Source of the DNA: Atlanticothrix silvestris CENA357
GTDB lineage: Bacteria; Cyanobacteriota; Cyanobacteriia; Cyanobacteriales; Nostocaceae
Length of the DNA stretch: 64,000 bases
Reading direction: 5' to 3'
NCBI RefSeq assembly: GCF_016056295.1
Contig: NZ_JAECZB010000004.1
Coordinates: 62,001-126,000 of the forward strand
Positions 45,233 to 53,916 of this stretch are shown one piece after another (the stretch's first letter is position 1; every line of letters begins with the position of its first letter). The translations under genes and the position numbers were made by a program. The notes beneath the pieces are model-generated. The model had not been told where the DNA came from. It made no database searches and was given only the letters and a program-made list of their open reading frames with translations.

Positions 45233-45352
45233 ATGCGTGAGATTTTTGTCATCTCCCTGGAGGACGAGTATGGCTTTGTCTATGCAATTATTGCTGAAGT
45301 TGAAGCCAGGGCTGCACATCATGGTTATGTGCTTCTTCCCCCTTCTTTATAA
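45233..45352 (+). CDS. Candidate 39-residue small protein
   Basis: ATG at 45233 opens a frame encoding MREIFVISLEDEYGFVYAII then a short helical tail, ending in LLPPSL. Composition is protein-like, with an alternating amphipathic start. There is no clear ribosome site and no recognised family. It lies in the spacer between the receiver and glutaminase genes. Confidence 0.28.
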   Translation: MREIFVISLEDEYGFVYAIIAEVEARAAHHGYVLLPPSL

Positions 45353-45366
45353 AATATTGATTTCTT

Positions 45367-45392
45367 AATTACGAATTACGAATTACGAATTA
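45367..45392. repeat. Heptamer tandem repeat, ACGAATT type
   Basis: Three to four copies of ACGAATT, as at 15079-15113, just past the glutaminase gene 3' end. Confidence 0.75.
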
Positions 45393-45395
45393 GTA

Positions 45396-46430
45396 TTATC
45401 TTGTCTCCTTTGCTTCCCTTGTATCTCCAATCCAATCTTTCAAAATATATTTTGGCTTGGCAAAATTAAATAGGTGCAAACCAAAATCTTGGGAAAGATT
45501 TTCACAAACTTTCATGCCTCGGACACTATTTCCCTTGGCATCTAATGGCGGTGAAAAAGTCCCAATCCCCAACTTACCCGGAACCACAGCGGTAATTCCT
45601 CCACCCACACCACTTTTAGCAGGTATTCCCACTCGGTAAGTCCATTCGCCAGAATAATCATACATACCACAAGTAAGCATGACACTGATGACATCTTGAA
45701 CATAGCGCTCGTCAATTGCCCGTTCTTTGGTAATAGGGTTGATACCGCCATTGGCAAGAGTAGCAGCCATCATCGCTAAATCGCGGGTATTCACCAAAAT
45801 CGAGCATTGCTGAAAATAGAGGTCAAGAGTTTCTTCGATGCGATCGCTGACTATGCCAAAATTGAGCATTAAGTAAGCCATTGCTCGGTTGCGATTTCCT
45901 GTTGCTTTTTCTGAAAGAAATACTGGAACGTTAATATTGTGTTCTCTGCCAGTGTAACGACGGAACATTTCCAACAGGCGTTTGAGACGTTCAGTAGCTC
46001 CTTTACCTTTGATTAAATCAGTAGTAGCGATCGCACCTGCATTAATCATGGGATTATAGGGACGATTCGTTTTTTTATCGAGAACAATCTCGTTAAATGC
46101 GTCTCCTGTTGGCTCAACACTCACTTTTTTATTTACTTCTTTTGGCAGGCGATCTTCTAGTGCTAAACCATAGACAAATGGTTTAGAAATCGATTGAATC
46201 GTAAATAATTGGTCGCAATCTCCAACCTCAAAAACTTGGCCATCTGTTGTCACTATGCAAATACCAAACCATTCTGGTTTAGCTAATGCCAGTTCTGGAA
46301 TATAATTAGCAACAACACCTTTTTTGAGGGATTTATGCTTTTCGTATAAATCATTTAGATAGGAAAGAAATGGCGAAGCCACCGCCGGAATTGTACTAGC
46401 GAATAAGCGTAAATCGCCTGTGTTAACCAT
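45396..46430 (-). CDS. glsA: Glutaminase A
   Basis: Hydrolyses L-glutamine to glutamate and ammonia. 344 residues with the serine-beta-lactamase-like fold; the catalytic SxxK motif is SISK (about 80-83). Other family marks are [34 protein letters not shown] and AKSGVGGGI. It is slightly longer than the E. coli enzymes, with an extended C-terminus. Possibly an operon end; the upstream methyltransferase gene is 32 bp away. Confidence 0.94.
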   Translation of the reverse strand: MVNTGDLRLFASTIPAVASPFLSYLNDLYEKHKSLKKGVVANYIPELALAKPEWFGICIVTTDGQVFEVGDCDQLFTIQSISKPFVYGLALEDRLPKEVNKKVSVEPTGDAFNEIVLDKKTNRPYNPMINAGAIATTDLIKGKGATERLKRLLEMFRRYTGREHNINVPVFLSEKATGNRNRAMAYLMLNFGIVSDRIEETLDLYFQQCSILVNTRDLAMMAATLANGGINPITKERAIDERYVQDVISVMLTCGMYDYSGEWTYRVGIPAKSGVGGGITAVVPGKLGIGTFSPPLDAKGNSVRGMKVCENLSQDFGLHLFNFAKPKYILKDWIGDTREAKETR

Positions 46431-46462
46431 AAATGTTTCTCAATTCTTAATTCAAAATCAAA

Positions 46463-47179
46463 TCAAAACTGCACTTTGTATAAATCGAATAATTCCCCTG
46501 ATTGTCGCTTAACTATCTTAGCGCCAGCAGCTTTAATCGTTTTTTCCCACTCAGTCATAGGCTCTAAAAACACTTCAGCACCTAAATAAGTTTCTAGAAC
46601 TGCCCAATCTTCCGCTAAAGGCTGTTCTGGATTGAGAATGTCAAAGACAAACTGCCCACCTGGTTTTAATACTCGTTTAACTTCTAACAACACAGCACTC
46701 CAATATTCCAATGGAAAGTAGCAGCTAAATCCCGTGGCGATCGCCAGATCAAACTGATCTATGGAATAGTTTAAGTGATGAGCTGGGCCTAATTCCACAC
46801 CTTTGAACAGCTTTGAGTTTAACTGTGAACCACGGGAATTGAGAGTATCTCGTGCTATGTTACTAACTTCTTGTCCATAAAAAAATGCTTGCCAATCTCG
46901 CCAAGGATATATTAAAAAGCTGACACCGCAGCCAATATCTAAACAGTGTTGATTCTTTTGAGGTTGAGCAATTTCCCAGAAAGGAGAAACAATTCTGCCT
47001 GCTAATATGCCAGCAATCCATTCCTGATAAATTGGCATTTCCTGGACTTCTGCTGGTAATTCAAAGGTTTGACCTTCATACTGACGGTTAAAGCGATATG
47101 CTACTTGTGCTACTCTTTCTTGCCATTTGTCTGAGTGATGAGCATTGGTTACAGAATTTGAGAAGGGCTTTTTAGACAT
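46463..47179 (-). CDS. Class I SAM-dependent methyltransferase
   Basis: 238 residues. The SAM-binding motif I reads CLDIGCGVSFLIYPW (about 74-88), motif II region QFDLAIATGFSCYFP, and the post-motif VKRVLKPGGQFVFDILNP typical of small-molecule methyltransferases. The same strand and short gap to glsA suggest co-transcription. Substrate not predictable. Confidence 0.87.
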   Translation of the reverse strand: MSKKPFSNSVTNAHHSDKWQERVAQVAYRFNRQYEGQTFELPAEVQEMPIYQEWIAGILAGRIVSPFWEIAQPQKNQHCLDIGCGVSFLIYPWRDWQAFFYGQEVSNIARDTLNSRGSQLNSKLFKGVELGPAHHLNYSIDQFDLAIATGFSCYFPLEYWSAVLLEVKRVLKPGGQFVFDILNPEQPLAEDWAVLETYLGAEVFLEPMTEWEKTIKAAGAKIVKRQSGELFDLYKVQF

Positions 47180-47270
47180 GAAGTCAATACTACTTTTAGT
47201 ACTTTAGTATCAATATATCGTTTTGTACCCTGCCTTCTACTTTTTATAATAAGTGATTATGCTTATCTAG

Positions 47271-47645
47271 TTAAGAATCTTCTTGTTTTTCTGTTTGTGT
47301 TTTTAAATCAGCAAATATATCGTGCTGTTCTCTAAAAACCCTTGCAGTATAAGATAAACCTAAATCTAAGGAAAGCAAATCAACACCATCAATAATCTTG
47401 GATATCTGGGATTTATCAACTTGCAACCAGGATTTATAAAGTCTGGCGAGTTCTTTCAAAAAATTGAGTTCTTCACCCTCAAGATTATTGAATATGTCCC
47501 GATATCGCCAACCACGCTCATAGCGACTCAGCATTTGTTCTGGCGTGAACCGATACACATCGCCTGTCTGCCAACAGATTGATTCCAAAAAGGGCAGTTT
47601 TTTTGGGGCAATCACAGAATTAGTTGTTGATGTTGCGGTTGTCAT
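47271..47645 (-). CDS. Conserved hypothetical protein
   Basis: 124 residues from ATG at 47645; an upstream TTG would add five. It contains PFLESICWQTGDVYRFTPEQ and MLSRYERGWRYRDIFNNL, tryptophan- and aromatic-rich helical segments. I do not recognise the family. No signal peptide or membrane helix. Stands alone next to the divergent Uma2 gene. Confidence 0.6.
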   Translation of the reverse strand: MTTATSTTNSVIAPKKLPFLESICWQTGDVYRFTPEQMLSRYERGWRYRDIFNNLEGEELNFLKELARLYKSWLQVDKSQISKIIDGVDLLSLDLGLSYTARVFREQHDIFADLKTQTEKQEDS

Positions 47646-47833
47646 AACTCTTTTAACCAACCACTTTGGCTAACTCTAATTTTAGAGTAGCTTTATTTTA
47701 AATGTCATCCAAACGTTAAACATACATCGATTAATTTGGTGATCTTGTAAAAGCTTTGGCGATCACTAATCTTAATTAGCAGTCAAAATAGTGATATCTA
47801 GGCAAAGGTCGCGTTCATGTATCTGGTTATGTT

Positions 47834-48553
47834 ATGTCAACCAACATCACTCAAAACCAAAGTTTTTCAGTATCTCCTGTCCCAGACTGGGAAAACCCAC
47901 TACCTCCAGAAGATTTAATATTTGATGACGGAGAACCCTTGGAAAGCAACCGCCACCGTATTGCCATGAATGTTTTAATCCAATCTTTGCAGCAAGCTTG
48001 GTCAGACCGCAAAGATTACTTTGTCGGTGGTAATATGTTTGTCTATTACAGTCGAACTCAGGTGCGAAATCGAGATTTTAGGGGGCCAGATTTTTTTGTA
48101 GTTCTCAACGTCGAAGGAAATCGTTCTCGCCAAGGTTGGGTAGTATGGGATGAAGAGGGACGTTACCCTGATATGATTGTCGAATTGATGTCTCCCTCAA
48201 CAGCAAATATAGATATAGGCGAAAAAAAGACTCTTTATGAAGGAGTTTTTAAAACTAGAGACTATTTCGTTTTTGACCCCTTTGATGCCAATTCTTTGCA
48301 AGGATGGCGATTAGATGCAAATTTTCGCTATCAGCCCTTAGTTGCTAATGAGCAAGGTTGGTTGTGGTGCGAAACTTTAGGATTTTGGTTAGGAACTTGG
48401 GAAGGAACGATACAAAGGGAAACTGCATTTTGGTTAAGATTTTATGACCATAACAAAAATTTAGTTTTGTTACCAGAAGAAGCAGAACGCCAACGAGCAG
48501 AACGCTTGGCCTCTCGCTTGAGGGAGTTAGGAGAAGATCCACAAAATATTTGA
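47834..48553 (+). CDS. Uma2 family endonuclease (DUF820)
   Basis: 239 residues. The PD-(D/E)xK core shows PDFFVVLNV, PDMIVELMSPSTAN (acidic site) and the downstream KKTLYEGVFKTRDYFVFDP. A charged C-terminal tail (PEEAERQRAERLASRLREL) is usual in cyanobacterial Uma2 proteins. They expand greatly in filamentous cyanobacteria; biological role unproven. Two more are at 60938 and 61593. Confidence 0.88.
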   Translation: MSTNITQNQSFSVSPVPDWENPLPPEDLIFDDGEPLESNRHRIAMNVLIQSLQQAWSDRKDYFVGGNMFVYYSRTQVRNRDFRGPDFFVVLNVEGNRSRQGWVVWDEEGRYPDMIVELMSPSTANIDIGEKKTLYEGVFKTRDYFVFDPFDANSLQGWRLDANFRYQPLVANEQGWLWCETLGFWLGTWEGTIQRETAFWLRFYDHNKNLVLLPEEAERQRAERLASRLRELGEDPQNI

Positions 48554-48596
48554 GTTTTTTTGATCAGTGCGATCGCTGTTCTCAATCCTGCTTGCA

Positions 48597-49346
48597 CTAA
48601 TCATGCAACTTTTCTAGCAACCATGCTAAAGCACCTTCAACATCTGTGACTTGCTCTGTTGGCGGTGTAGCTGGACGATTCACCATGACAACTTGTAATC
48701 CTAGTTCTCTGGCTGCAATAATTTTGGCGTAGGTGGCATCACCACCACTATTTTTGCTGACTATGGTATCGATATTATGGTGAGTGAGAATTTTTCTCTC
48801 GTTATCCAGAGCAAAAGGCCCTTTGTCACACAATATCATCCCTGGCGGAATCACAGCATCAGAATTTGGAGGATCAATCATTCGCATCAAAAACCAAATT
48901 TTTTTTAAGTAAGCAAAAGCAGCAAGTTCTTGCCTACCGACTGTTAAAAACACGCGCTGTGCTTGGTTTTCTAGAGTAGCAGCAGCAGTTGCAGTATTTT
49001 CAACTTCAATCCAGCGATCGCCACTAACTTTTTGCCAAGGCGGACGGACTAACATCAAATGAGGCATTCCCACTTCCTTAGCCGCTGCTGCTGCATTCCA
49101 AGAAATCTGATTAGCGAAGGGATGGGTAGCGTCGATTAATAAATCAATACGCATCTGACGCAGATAGTTAACTAATCCAGCCACACCACCGAAACCCCCA
49201 ATGCGGACATTACCCACTGGGAATGATGGTTCACGGGTGCGCCCTGCGAGGGAGGCGATCGCCTCAATTTTGGGGATAGTTGCAACTTTGGCAGCTAAGT
49301 CTGCGGCATCTTTAACACCACCGAGAATCAAAACGCGTATAACCAT
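48597..49346 (-). CDS. cobK: Precorrin-6A reductase
   Basis: Reduces precorrin-6A or cobalt-precorrin-6A with NADPH in corrin-ring synthesis. 249 residues; the N-terminal Rossmann-like start VLILGGVKDAADLA, IDATHPFANQIS (about 94-105) and LTVGRQELAAFAY are family hallmarks, with the C-terminal KNSGGDATYAKI loop. It lies 34 bp downstream of a DUF1636 gene behind a cobalamin riboswitch, so B12 should repress it. Confidence 0.93.
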   Translation of the reverse strand: MVIRVLILGGVKDAADLAAKVATIPKIEAIASLAGRTREPSFPVGNVRIGGFGGVAGLVNYLRQMRIDLLIDATHPFANQISWNAAAAAKEVGMPHLMLVRPPWQKVSGDRWIEVENTATAAATLENQAQRVFLTVGRQELAAFAYLKKIWFLMRMIDPPNSDAVIPPGMILCDKGPFALDNERKILTHHNIDTIVSKNSGGDATYAKIIAARELGLQVVMVNRPATPPTEQVTDVEGALAWLLEKLHD

Positions 49347-49380
49347 GTTTTCTCTGCGTTATCTGCCATCAAGTCACTTT

Positions 49381-49824
49381 TTACATGTCTGTAGTCATGA
49401 CTTTTTCGAGATTTAAAGGTGGAATCTTCGCCAGAATGCCTTTTTTCAATGGTTCAGGTCGCTCTGACCAAGGTAGTAAACCATCTGATTTAGCGTAGTA
49501 TTGACTGGCACATTCGAGTACAGCAGACGCACTTTCATCAACAGTTAAATCACCAAAAAGATAAGTTAATTTGCCTTTAGCAGCAAAAGCAACGACGCAA
49601 GAACGGTTACAAGCACTCATGCATTCTACTTCTTGGATAGAAAATTGATCTCGCAATTCCCAATCTTGTGCAAGGTGCTGAAGATGTTGTAATAGTTTTT
49701 GACCTCCACTTTCACCTAGACGTTTTCCGTCTTGCCAAACACTGGCACAGGTTTTGCACACAAATAAAGTGTGAGAAGCGACACCTAAAGAGTTACTAGG
49801 AGAAATGTTTGCAGTAACAGTCAT
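49381..49824 (-). CDS. DUF1636 metal-binding protein in a B12-controlled operon
   Basis: 147 residues with CKTCASVW (about 24-31) and CMSACNRSC (about 67-75), a four/five-cysteine set like thioredoxin-fold ferredoxins. The family is repeatedly linked to cobalamin genes and may bind a metal or an Fe-S cluster for corrin synthesis. It is the first gene after the riboswitch and precedes cobK. Confidence 0.87.
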   Translation of the reverse strand: MTVTANISPSNSLGVASHTLFVCKTCASVWQDGKRLGESGGQKLLQHLQHLAQDWELRDQFSIQEVECMSACNRSCVVAFAAKGKLTYLFGDLTVDESASAVLECASQYYAKSDGLLPWSERPEPLKKGILAKIPPLNLEKVMTTDM

Positions 49825-49864
49825 CTATCTGTACCTCGCAGATGTGTAGGACTGAGCAGTATAT

Positions 49865-50015
49865 TTCGGCGGGCATTCTGACTCAACTCAATTTGGGATT
49901 TTGAGTTAGCTAAAAATCTCAAATTGGTTCACAGTTGCGGGACAGCGCCGGATTTCCACCGAACTTTCCCCCTTACCTCTGGTAGACCAATACCACCAGA
50001 ACCGAAATGCCCATC
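49865..50015 (-). promoter_or_regulatory. Cobalamin (adenosylcobalamin) riboswitch
   Basis: Read on the minus strand, the leader has the B12-box-like core AAATCCGGCGCTGTCCCGC followed by AACTGTGA, the earlier GGTGGTATTGGTCTACCAGA arm, and the closing GTCAGAATGCCCGCC. Order and spacing match the cobalamin riboswitch class. It sits about 40 bp before the DUF1636 start and should switch off the operon when B12 is abundant. Confidence 0.9.
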
Positions 50016-50176
50016 CATCATACCATCAATATCCGGACAAAATTTCTTGAAAATATAAATAAAGTCCGTCTATAATTCTATTATGGTAATTTAAACTATG
50101 CTTTTTCTATAGTTTTCGGTTCTATAAAATTAGATAAAATTTATTGCTAGTCAGATATATCAGTTTTGCATGACGA

Positions 50177-50530
50177 CTAGATTTGTTCACTAAAGATTTC
50201 AGGTACTAAATTTGAAATCTTTTTTGTTAAACTTAAGCTATTTTCCAAATCGGTATTAGATTGTAGTAAAAATAAACTTTCGAGTTCATTCTTGTTGTTT
50301 AGATGATTTAGATAGTGATCGGCATAGCGAAAAGCAGCAGTACCGTCATAAGCAGCAATACTCATAGCTTGCAACAAAACATTCAGGGGAACCTCAAACT
50401 CTGTAAGTTTTTCAGCTAAAATTACCAAATCTCTATCGCTTGCAGGTAAAGCTTTCTGTTTAAAATTAATCTCTGCTCCTTTTGGTTTTTTTCGATTCAT
50501 TCGCATAATTTGCATAGTAGAGCGTTTCAT
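50177..50530 (-). CDS. Hypothetical protein
   Basis: 117 residues. A basic N-terminus (MNRKKPKGAE) precedes a helical region (LVILAEKLTEFEVPLNVLLQ). No family recognised; no membrane helix. Start ATG with no clear ribosome site. Confidence 0.5.
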   Translation of the reverse strand: MKRSTMQIMRMNRKKPKGAEINFKQKALPASDRDLVILAEKLTEFEVPLNVLLQAMSIAAYDGTAAFRYADHYLNHLNNKNELESLFLLQSNTDLENSLSLTKKISNLVPEIFSEQI

Positions 50531-50721
50531 AAATGCACCTTAATAACTTGAATGAGTGCAGTTTTGCTCATAAGTACAAAGCAATGTAACCGTGTTTTTA
50601 CGGGATTTATTAATGTAGGAGGTAAAAACCTCAGCACAATTGCAGTCATGTATCTCAAGCCGAAACTATCCAAATATATTTTATTTCTATTGACATTTAC
50701 ATATTATTTGTATTGCATCTT

Positions 50722-50931
50722 TCAGGAAAATAAGTACTCCTTAATTTCAAGTTTTTGACGGCGTAGAAAAGTGATTGCTTTGGTCTAGATTTGGCGGACT
50801 CGTTCTCGACTGACATTCAACTTATCTCCAATCTGGGCCAAAGTTAGTTCTTGATCGTTCTCTAACCCAAAGCGCAAAATCAATACTTCACGCTGCGTTA
50901 ATTTTAGTGATGATAATAAACTATTTATGTC
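50722..50931 (-). pseudogene. Sigma-70 family factor, region 4 remnant
   Basis: The minus strand encodes LTQREVLILRFGL, then LTLAQIGDKLNVSRERVRQI, the region 4.2 helix-turn-helix of group 1/2 sigma factors. A TAG at 50785-50787 replaces the next codon (normally Glu in RVRQIE), and the frame then continues KAITFLRRQKLEIKEYLFS to its natural stop at 50722. The 5' end meets a stop at 50932-50934, so regions 1-3 are gone. Confidence 0.85.
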
Positions 50932-51018
50932 TTAGCGCAGAAGTTATTGAATGATAAGTAAGTCGGTGGGAAGAAAGATAATTGTGTTTTTTCCCACCGA
51001 CTTAGAACTGATAATTTG

Positions 51019-51921
51019 TTAAATACTGCGTTCAATTAATGCCTGTTTTCCCAGCACTATGCTAGCAATCACGATACCAGAAACTACCAACATTAATGGC
51101 GTAATTTCTTCACCTAGAAATAGCCCAGAGAACACAATCGTCAAAAACGGTTGGAGTAACTGTATCTGGCTGACCCTTGCAACACCACCAATGCTCATCC
51201 CGTGATACCAAGCAAAGAAAGCCAGGAACTGACTGAAAATACTGACATAACTAAAACCCAACCAAGCAGTTGGTGAAGCAACTAATCCGTGCTGAAACAC
51301 TGTGTATGTTACGGGGATAAGCAAAATCGGAAATGCTATTACCAAAGCCCAACAGATAACTTGCCATCCTCCTAAAATATGAGCTAAACGTCCTCCCTCT
51401 GCATAGCCAATCGCAGCTGCAATTACTGCACCTAACAAAACCAAATCTGCTCCCTGGATTTGTCCAGTACTAGAGGTAAAAGCAAACAAAACAACTGTCG
51501 TACTACCAAAAATACTGGCGAACCAGAACTTTAAAGAAGGGCGCTCTCTACCTTTGACTGTGACAGCAATAGCAGTTGCCAAAGGGATAAGCCCTATAAT
51601 TACTGCACCATGTGTCGCTGGTAGTTGCTGCATTGCCCAAGCTGATAGTAACGGAAAGCCCAAAACCACTCCTACTGTAATAATCAGTAAGCTTCCCCAG
51701 TGTTTGCTATGTGGTAAAGGCTGATGAGTTGCCCACAAAACAATCATTGCCAAAACAGCAGCAACAACCGCACGTCCCAAACCTACAAAAGTAGGATCGA
51801 AGTCTGCAACGGCAGCGCGAGTTGCTGGCAAGGTAAGACTAAATCCCAGTACACCCAAAAAACCATAAGCCAATCCCAGAGTTTCTGGATTAATAGGATA
51901 AATATTTGAATTTCGCGTCAT
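51019..51921 (-). CDS. EamA family (DMT) transporter
   Basis: 300 residues, ten membrane helices in two five-helix EamA repeats, the second ending GLFLGEEITPLMLVVSGIVI, a family mark. DMT proteins export amino acids and metabolites. Divergent from a MocR-type regulator with an operator between them, a common arrangement in which the regulator controls the exporter. It shares a transcript with a small gene 6 bp upstream. Confidence 0.9.
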   Translation of the reverse strand: MTRNSNIYPINPETLGLAYGFLGVLGFSLTLPATRAAVADFDPTFVGLGRAVVAAVLAMIVLWATHQPLPHSKHWGSLLIITVGVVLGFPLLSAWAMQQLPATHGAVIIGLIPLATAIAVTVKGRERPSLKFWFASIFGSTTVVLFAFTSSTGQIQGADLVLLGAVIAAAIGYAEGGRLAHILGGWQVICWALVIAFPILLIPVTYTVFQHGLVASPTAWLGFSYVSIFSQFLAFFAWYHGMSIGGVARVSQIQLLQPFLTIVFSGLFLGEEITPLMLVVSGIVIASIVLGKQALIERSI

Positions 51922-51927
51922 GCTGAT

Positions 51928-52155
51928 TTATCTTGTGTAATACTGCGTTTCAATCCACACTCGCATTTCAGTTTCAGAGCCAAAACAAGCAGAACGTCCT
52001 GTCATTGGGTCATAGGCGTGCCAAGAACAATCCCCATTAGCAAGGTGGGTTTGCCAAACTTGCAATTGAGAACTGGTTGTTATTGCTGTAACTAAGCTAT
52101 GCCAAGCTTTTTGAAGTTTTAATTTTAGTAGCGGCCATCTATCAACTATCTTCAT
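51928..52155 (-). CDS. Small conserved hypothetical protein
   Basis: 75 residues with WQTHLANGDCSWHAYDPMTG and an RVWIETQYY end; looks like a short beta-rich, cytoplasmic protein found in cyanobacteria. It precedes the EamA gene by 6 bp on the same strand and is therefore under the same operator. Function unknown. Confidence 0.65.
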   Translation of the reverse strand: MKIVDRWPLLKLKLQKAWHSLVTAITTSSQLQVWQTHLANGDCSWHAYDPMTGRSACFGSETEMRVWIETQYYTR

Positions 52156-52249
52156 AGAAAAGTCTCTCCTGGCTCAATCGAATATCAGATACTTTCTAAA
52201 TTCGCTTAGCAACATCTAAATGAGAAGGTACAGATTTGTTCAATTTAGA

Positions 52250-52306
52250 CTGGTACAGTCGCAGTATTTCTAACTGTTCTAGTCAAACTGCATCCAACTG
52301 TACCAG
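52250..52306. promoter_or_regulatory. MocR-type operator with three related half-sites
   Basis: CTGGTACAGT (52250-52259) and ACTGTACCAG (52297-52306) form a perfect 10-bp inverted repeat, with a third related half-site ACTGTTCTAG (52273-52282) between them. Site spacing is about 24 bp centre to centre, two to three helix turns. The sites lie between the divergent MocR and exporter genes. Confidence 0.65.
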
Positions 52307-52373
52307 CTCAGATACGGAAAAATCCCTTATATTGCCTATAGTCCCTGCTATCATCCGGAAGGAAGGGTTGACT

Positions 52374-53879
52374 GTGAATATCCCCTTAAATCGGCACTCA
52401 CCAACCCCGATATATCTACAAATTCGCAATTATCTCAGTCGTTTGATTCAATCGGGCAAAATGCTATCTGGACAAAAGCTTCCCTCTATTCGGGTGCTGT
52501 CCACAAGTATTCAAGTTAACAAGTTGACTGTAATTGAGGCTTATAGTCTCTTAGAAGCCGATGGACTCATACATGCTCGTCAGGGTTCTGGATATTTTGT
52601 CAACCCGAAAACAACAGTCACCTCTGGTCTCACCTTGCGGTCGAACTTTTCTCCATCTCAAGAAGTGATAATTTCACAAGGTGGAGGATCGTTTTTTGAG
52701 CAATATACAACTTCAATTCAGGCTCGACGACAACAAAATATTATTGAGTTCAGTTCAGGTTTTCCCTCTACTTCCATTTCAGATAATCTACAACGGGTGG
52801 CTAAACGAGCATTGGCTAAAGCAGGGGATACCCTTTTTAGAGAAGACTTTCCTCAAGGACAGCTTTTACTACGGCAACTGATTGCTCAGATGTTAATCCA
52901 GCAAGGATTAGAGGTTTCCTCTGAAGAAATAATTATTACCAGTGGCTCACAACAAGCCCTATCTTTAGCAATGCAATACTATCTGCGAAAAGATGACTGG
53001 GTGATTGTGGAAACGCCAACTTATCATGGCGCATTAGGAATTCTCAAAAACTTACAGGCCAAGGTCATAGGAATTCCCATGACTGCGGAGGGAATAAATC
53101 TGGAATTGCTGGAGCAGTATCTCAAAAGTCATCGACCAAAATTAATTTACACCATCAGTACTTTACACAACCCAACAGGTATTACAACTTCCCTTGCCCA
53201 TAGACAAGCGTTAATAACGTTGGCGCGACAGTACGAGTGTTTCATTCTGGAAGATAATGCCTATGAGGGTTTAAAATTTCAACCTGTTCCTCCCCCCATT
53301 AAGGCACTCGATCGCTATGATTTGGTAACTTACATTAGTACATTTTCAAAAACCCTGATGCCTGGATTACGAATTGGTTACATGGTGGTTACAGGTGAAC
53401 ATCATCAACCTCTAGTGAAGCAGAAATTACTTAATGACTTGCATGTTTCTACGGTATCTCAAGTAATTGTGAGCGAGTTTTTAGCATCGGGACATTACCG
53501 CCGTCATCTGAATCGTTTACGTATTAGCAACTTGCAAAGTCGGAATGTGATGCTGCAAGCCTTGGAGAGCTACTTTCCTGACGCGATCGCCTGGACTATT
53601 CCCAAAGGCGGTTTATTTTTGTGGACTCATCTGCCGAATCATTTACCTATTCAAACGATTTGCTCTGAAGCCTTATCCCACAATGTCCTCATTGCTAGTG
53701 GTGCTGCATTTTTTCTAGGGCAAGGTTATCCAGCGATGCGCTTGAACTTTTGCCATACACCAGAGGATATTGAACATGGAATTAAAATTATTGGTCGCTT
53801 AATTAAAAATTACTTAACTCCGAGTTTCATCAGTGTAGGTTTGTCATCTCAAGAAGTAAGTGTATCGTCCATGCGCTGA
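52374..53879 (+). CDS. MocR/PdxR-type regulator (GntR HTH fused to aminotransferase domain)
   Basis: About 501 residues from GTG at 52374, preceded by AAGGAAGGG at good spacing. The frame opens further upstream at TTG 52236, but that stretch contains the operator half-sites and is not conserved-looking. Residues 1-75 are a GntR-type winged helix (PIYLQIRNYLSRLIQSGKML, LPSIRVLSTSIQVN, LLEADGLIHARQGSGYFV). The rest is a fold-type I aminotransferase with HNPTG and the PLP lysine in STFSKTLMPGLRIGY. Such regulators sense PLP or an amino-acid aldimine and often control the divergent exporter. Confidence 0.9.
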   Translation: MNIPLNRHSPTPIYLQIRNYLSRLIQSGKMLSGQKLPSIRVLSTSIQVNKLTVIEAYSLLEADGLIHARQGSGYFVNPKTTVTSGLTLRSNFSPSQEVIISQGGGSFFEQYTTSIQARRQQNIIEFSSGFPSTSISDNLQRVAKRALAKAGDTLFREDFPQGQLLLRQLIAQMLIQQGLEVSSEEIIITSGSQQALSLAMQYYLRKDDWVIVETPTYHGALGILKNLQAKVIGIPMTAEGINLELLEQYLKSHRPKLIYTISTLHNPTGITTSLAHRQALITLARQYECFILEDNAYEGLKFQPVPPPIKALDRYDLVTYISTFSKTLMPGLRIGYMVVTGEHHQPLVKQKLLNDLHVSTVSQVIVSEFLASGHYRRHLNRLRISNLQSRNVMLQALESYFPDAIAWTIPKGGLFLWTHLPNHLPIQTICSEALSHNVLIASGAAFFLGQGYPAMRLNFCHTPEDIEHGIKIIGRLIKNYLTPSFISVGLSSQEVSVSSMR

Positions 53880-53916
53880 TAGTCATTTTCACGAGTGTAT
53901 GTTTTAATTTGACAGC

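Noticed and set aside
50552-50758. Plus-strand frame with a hydrophobic tail
   Set aside because: It overlaps the recognisable sigma-factor remnant on the other strand.
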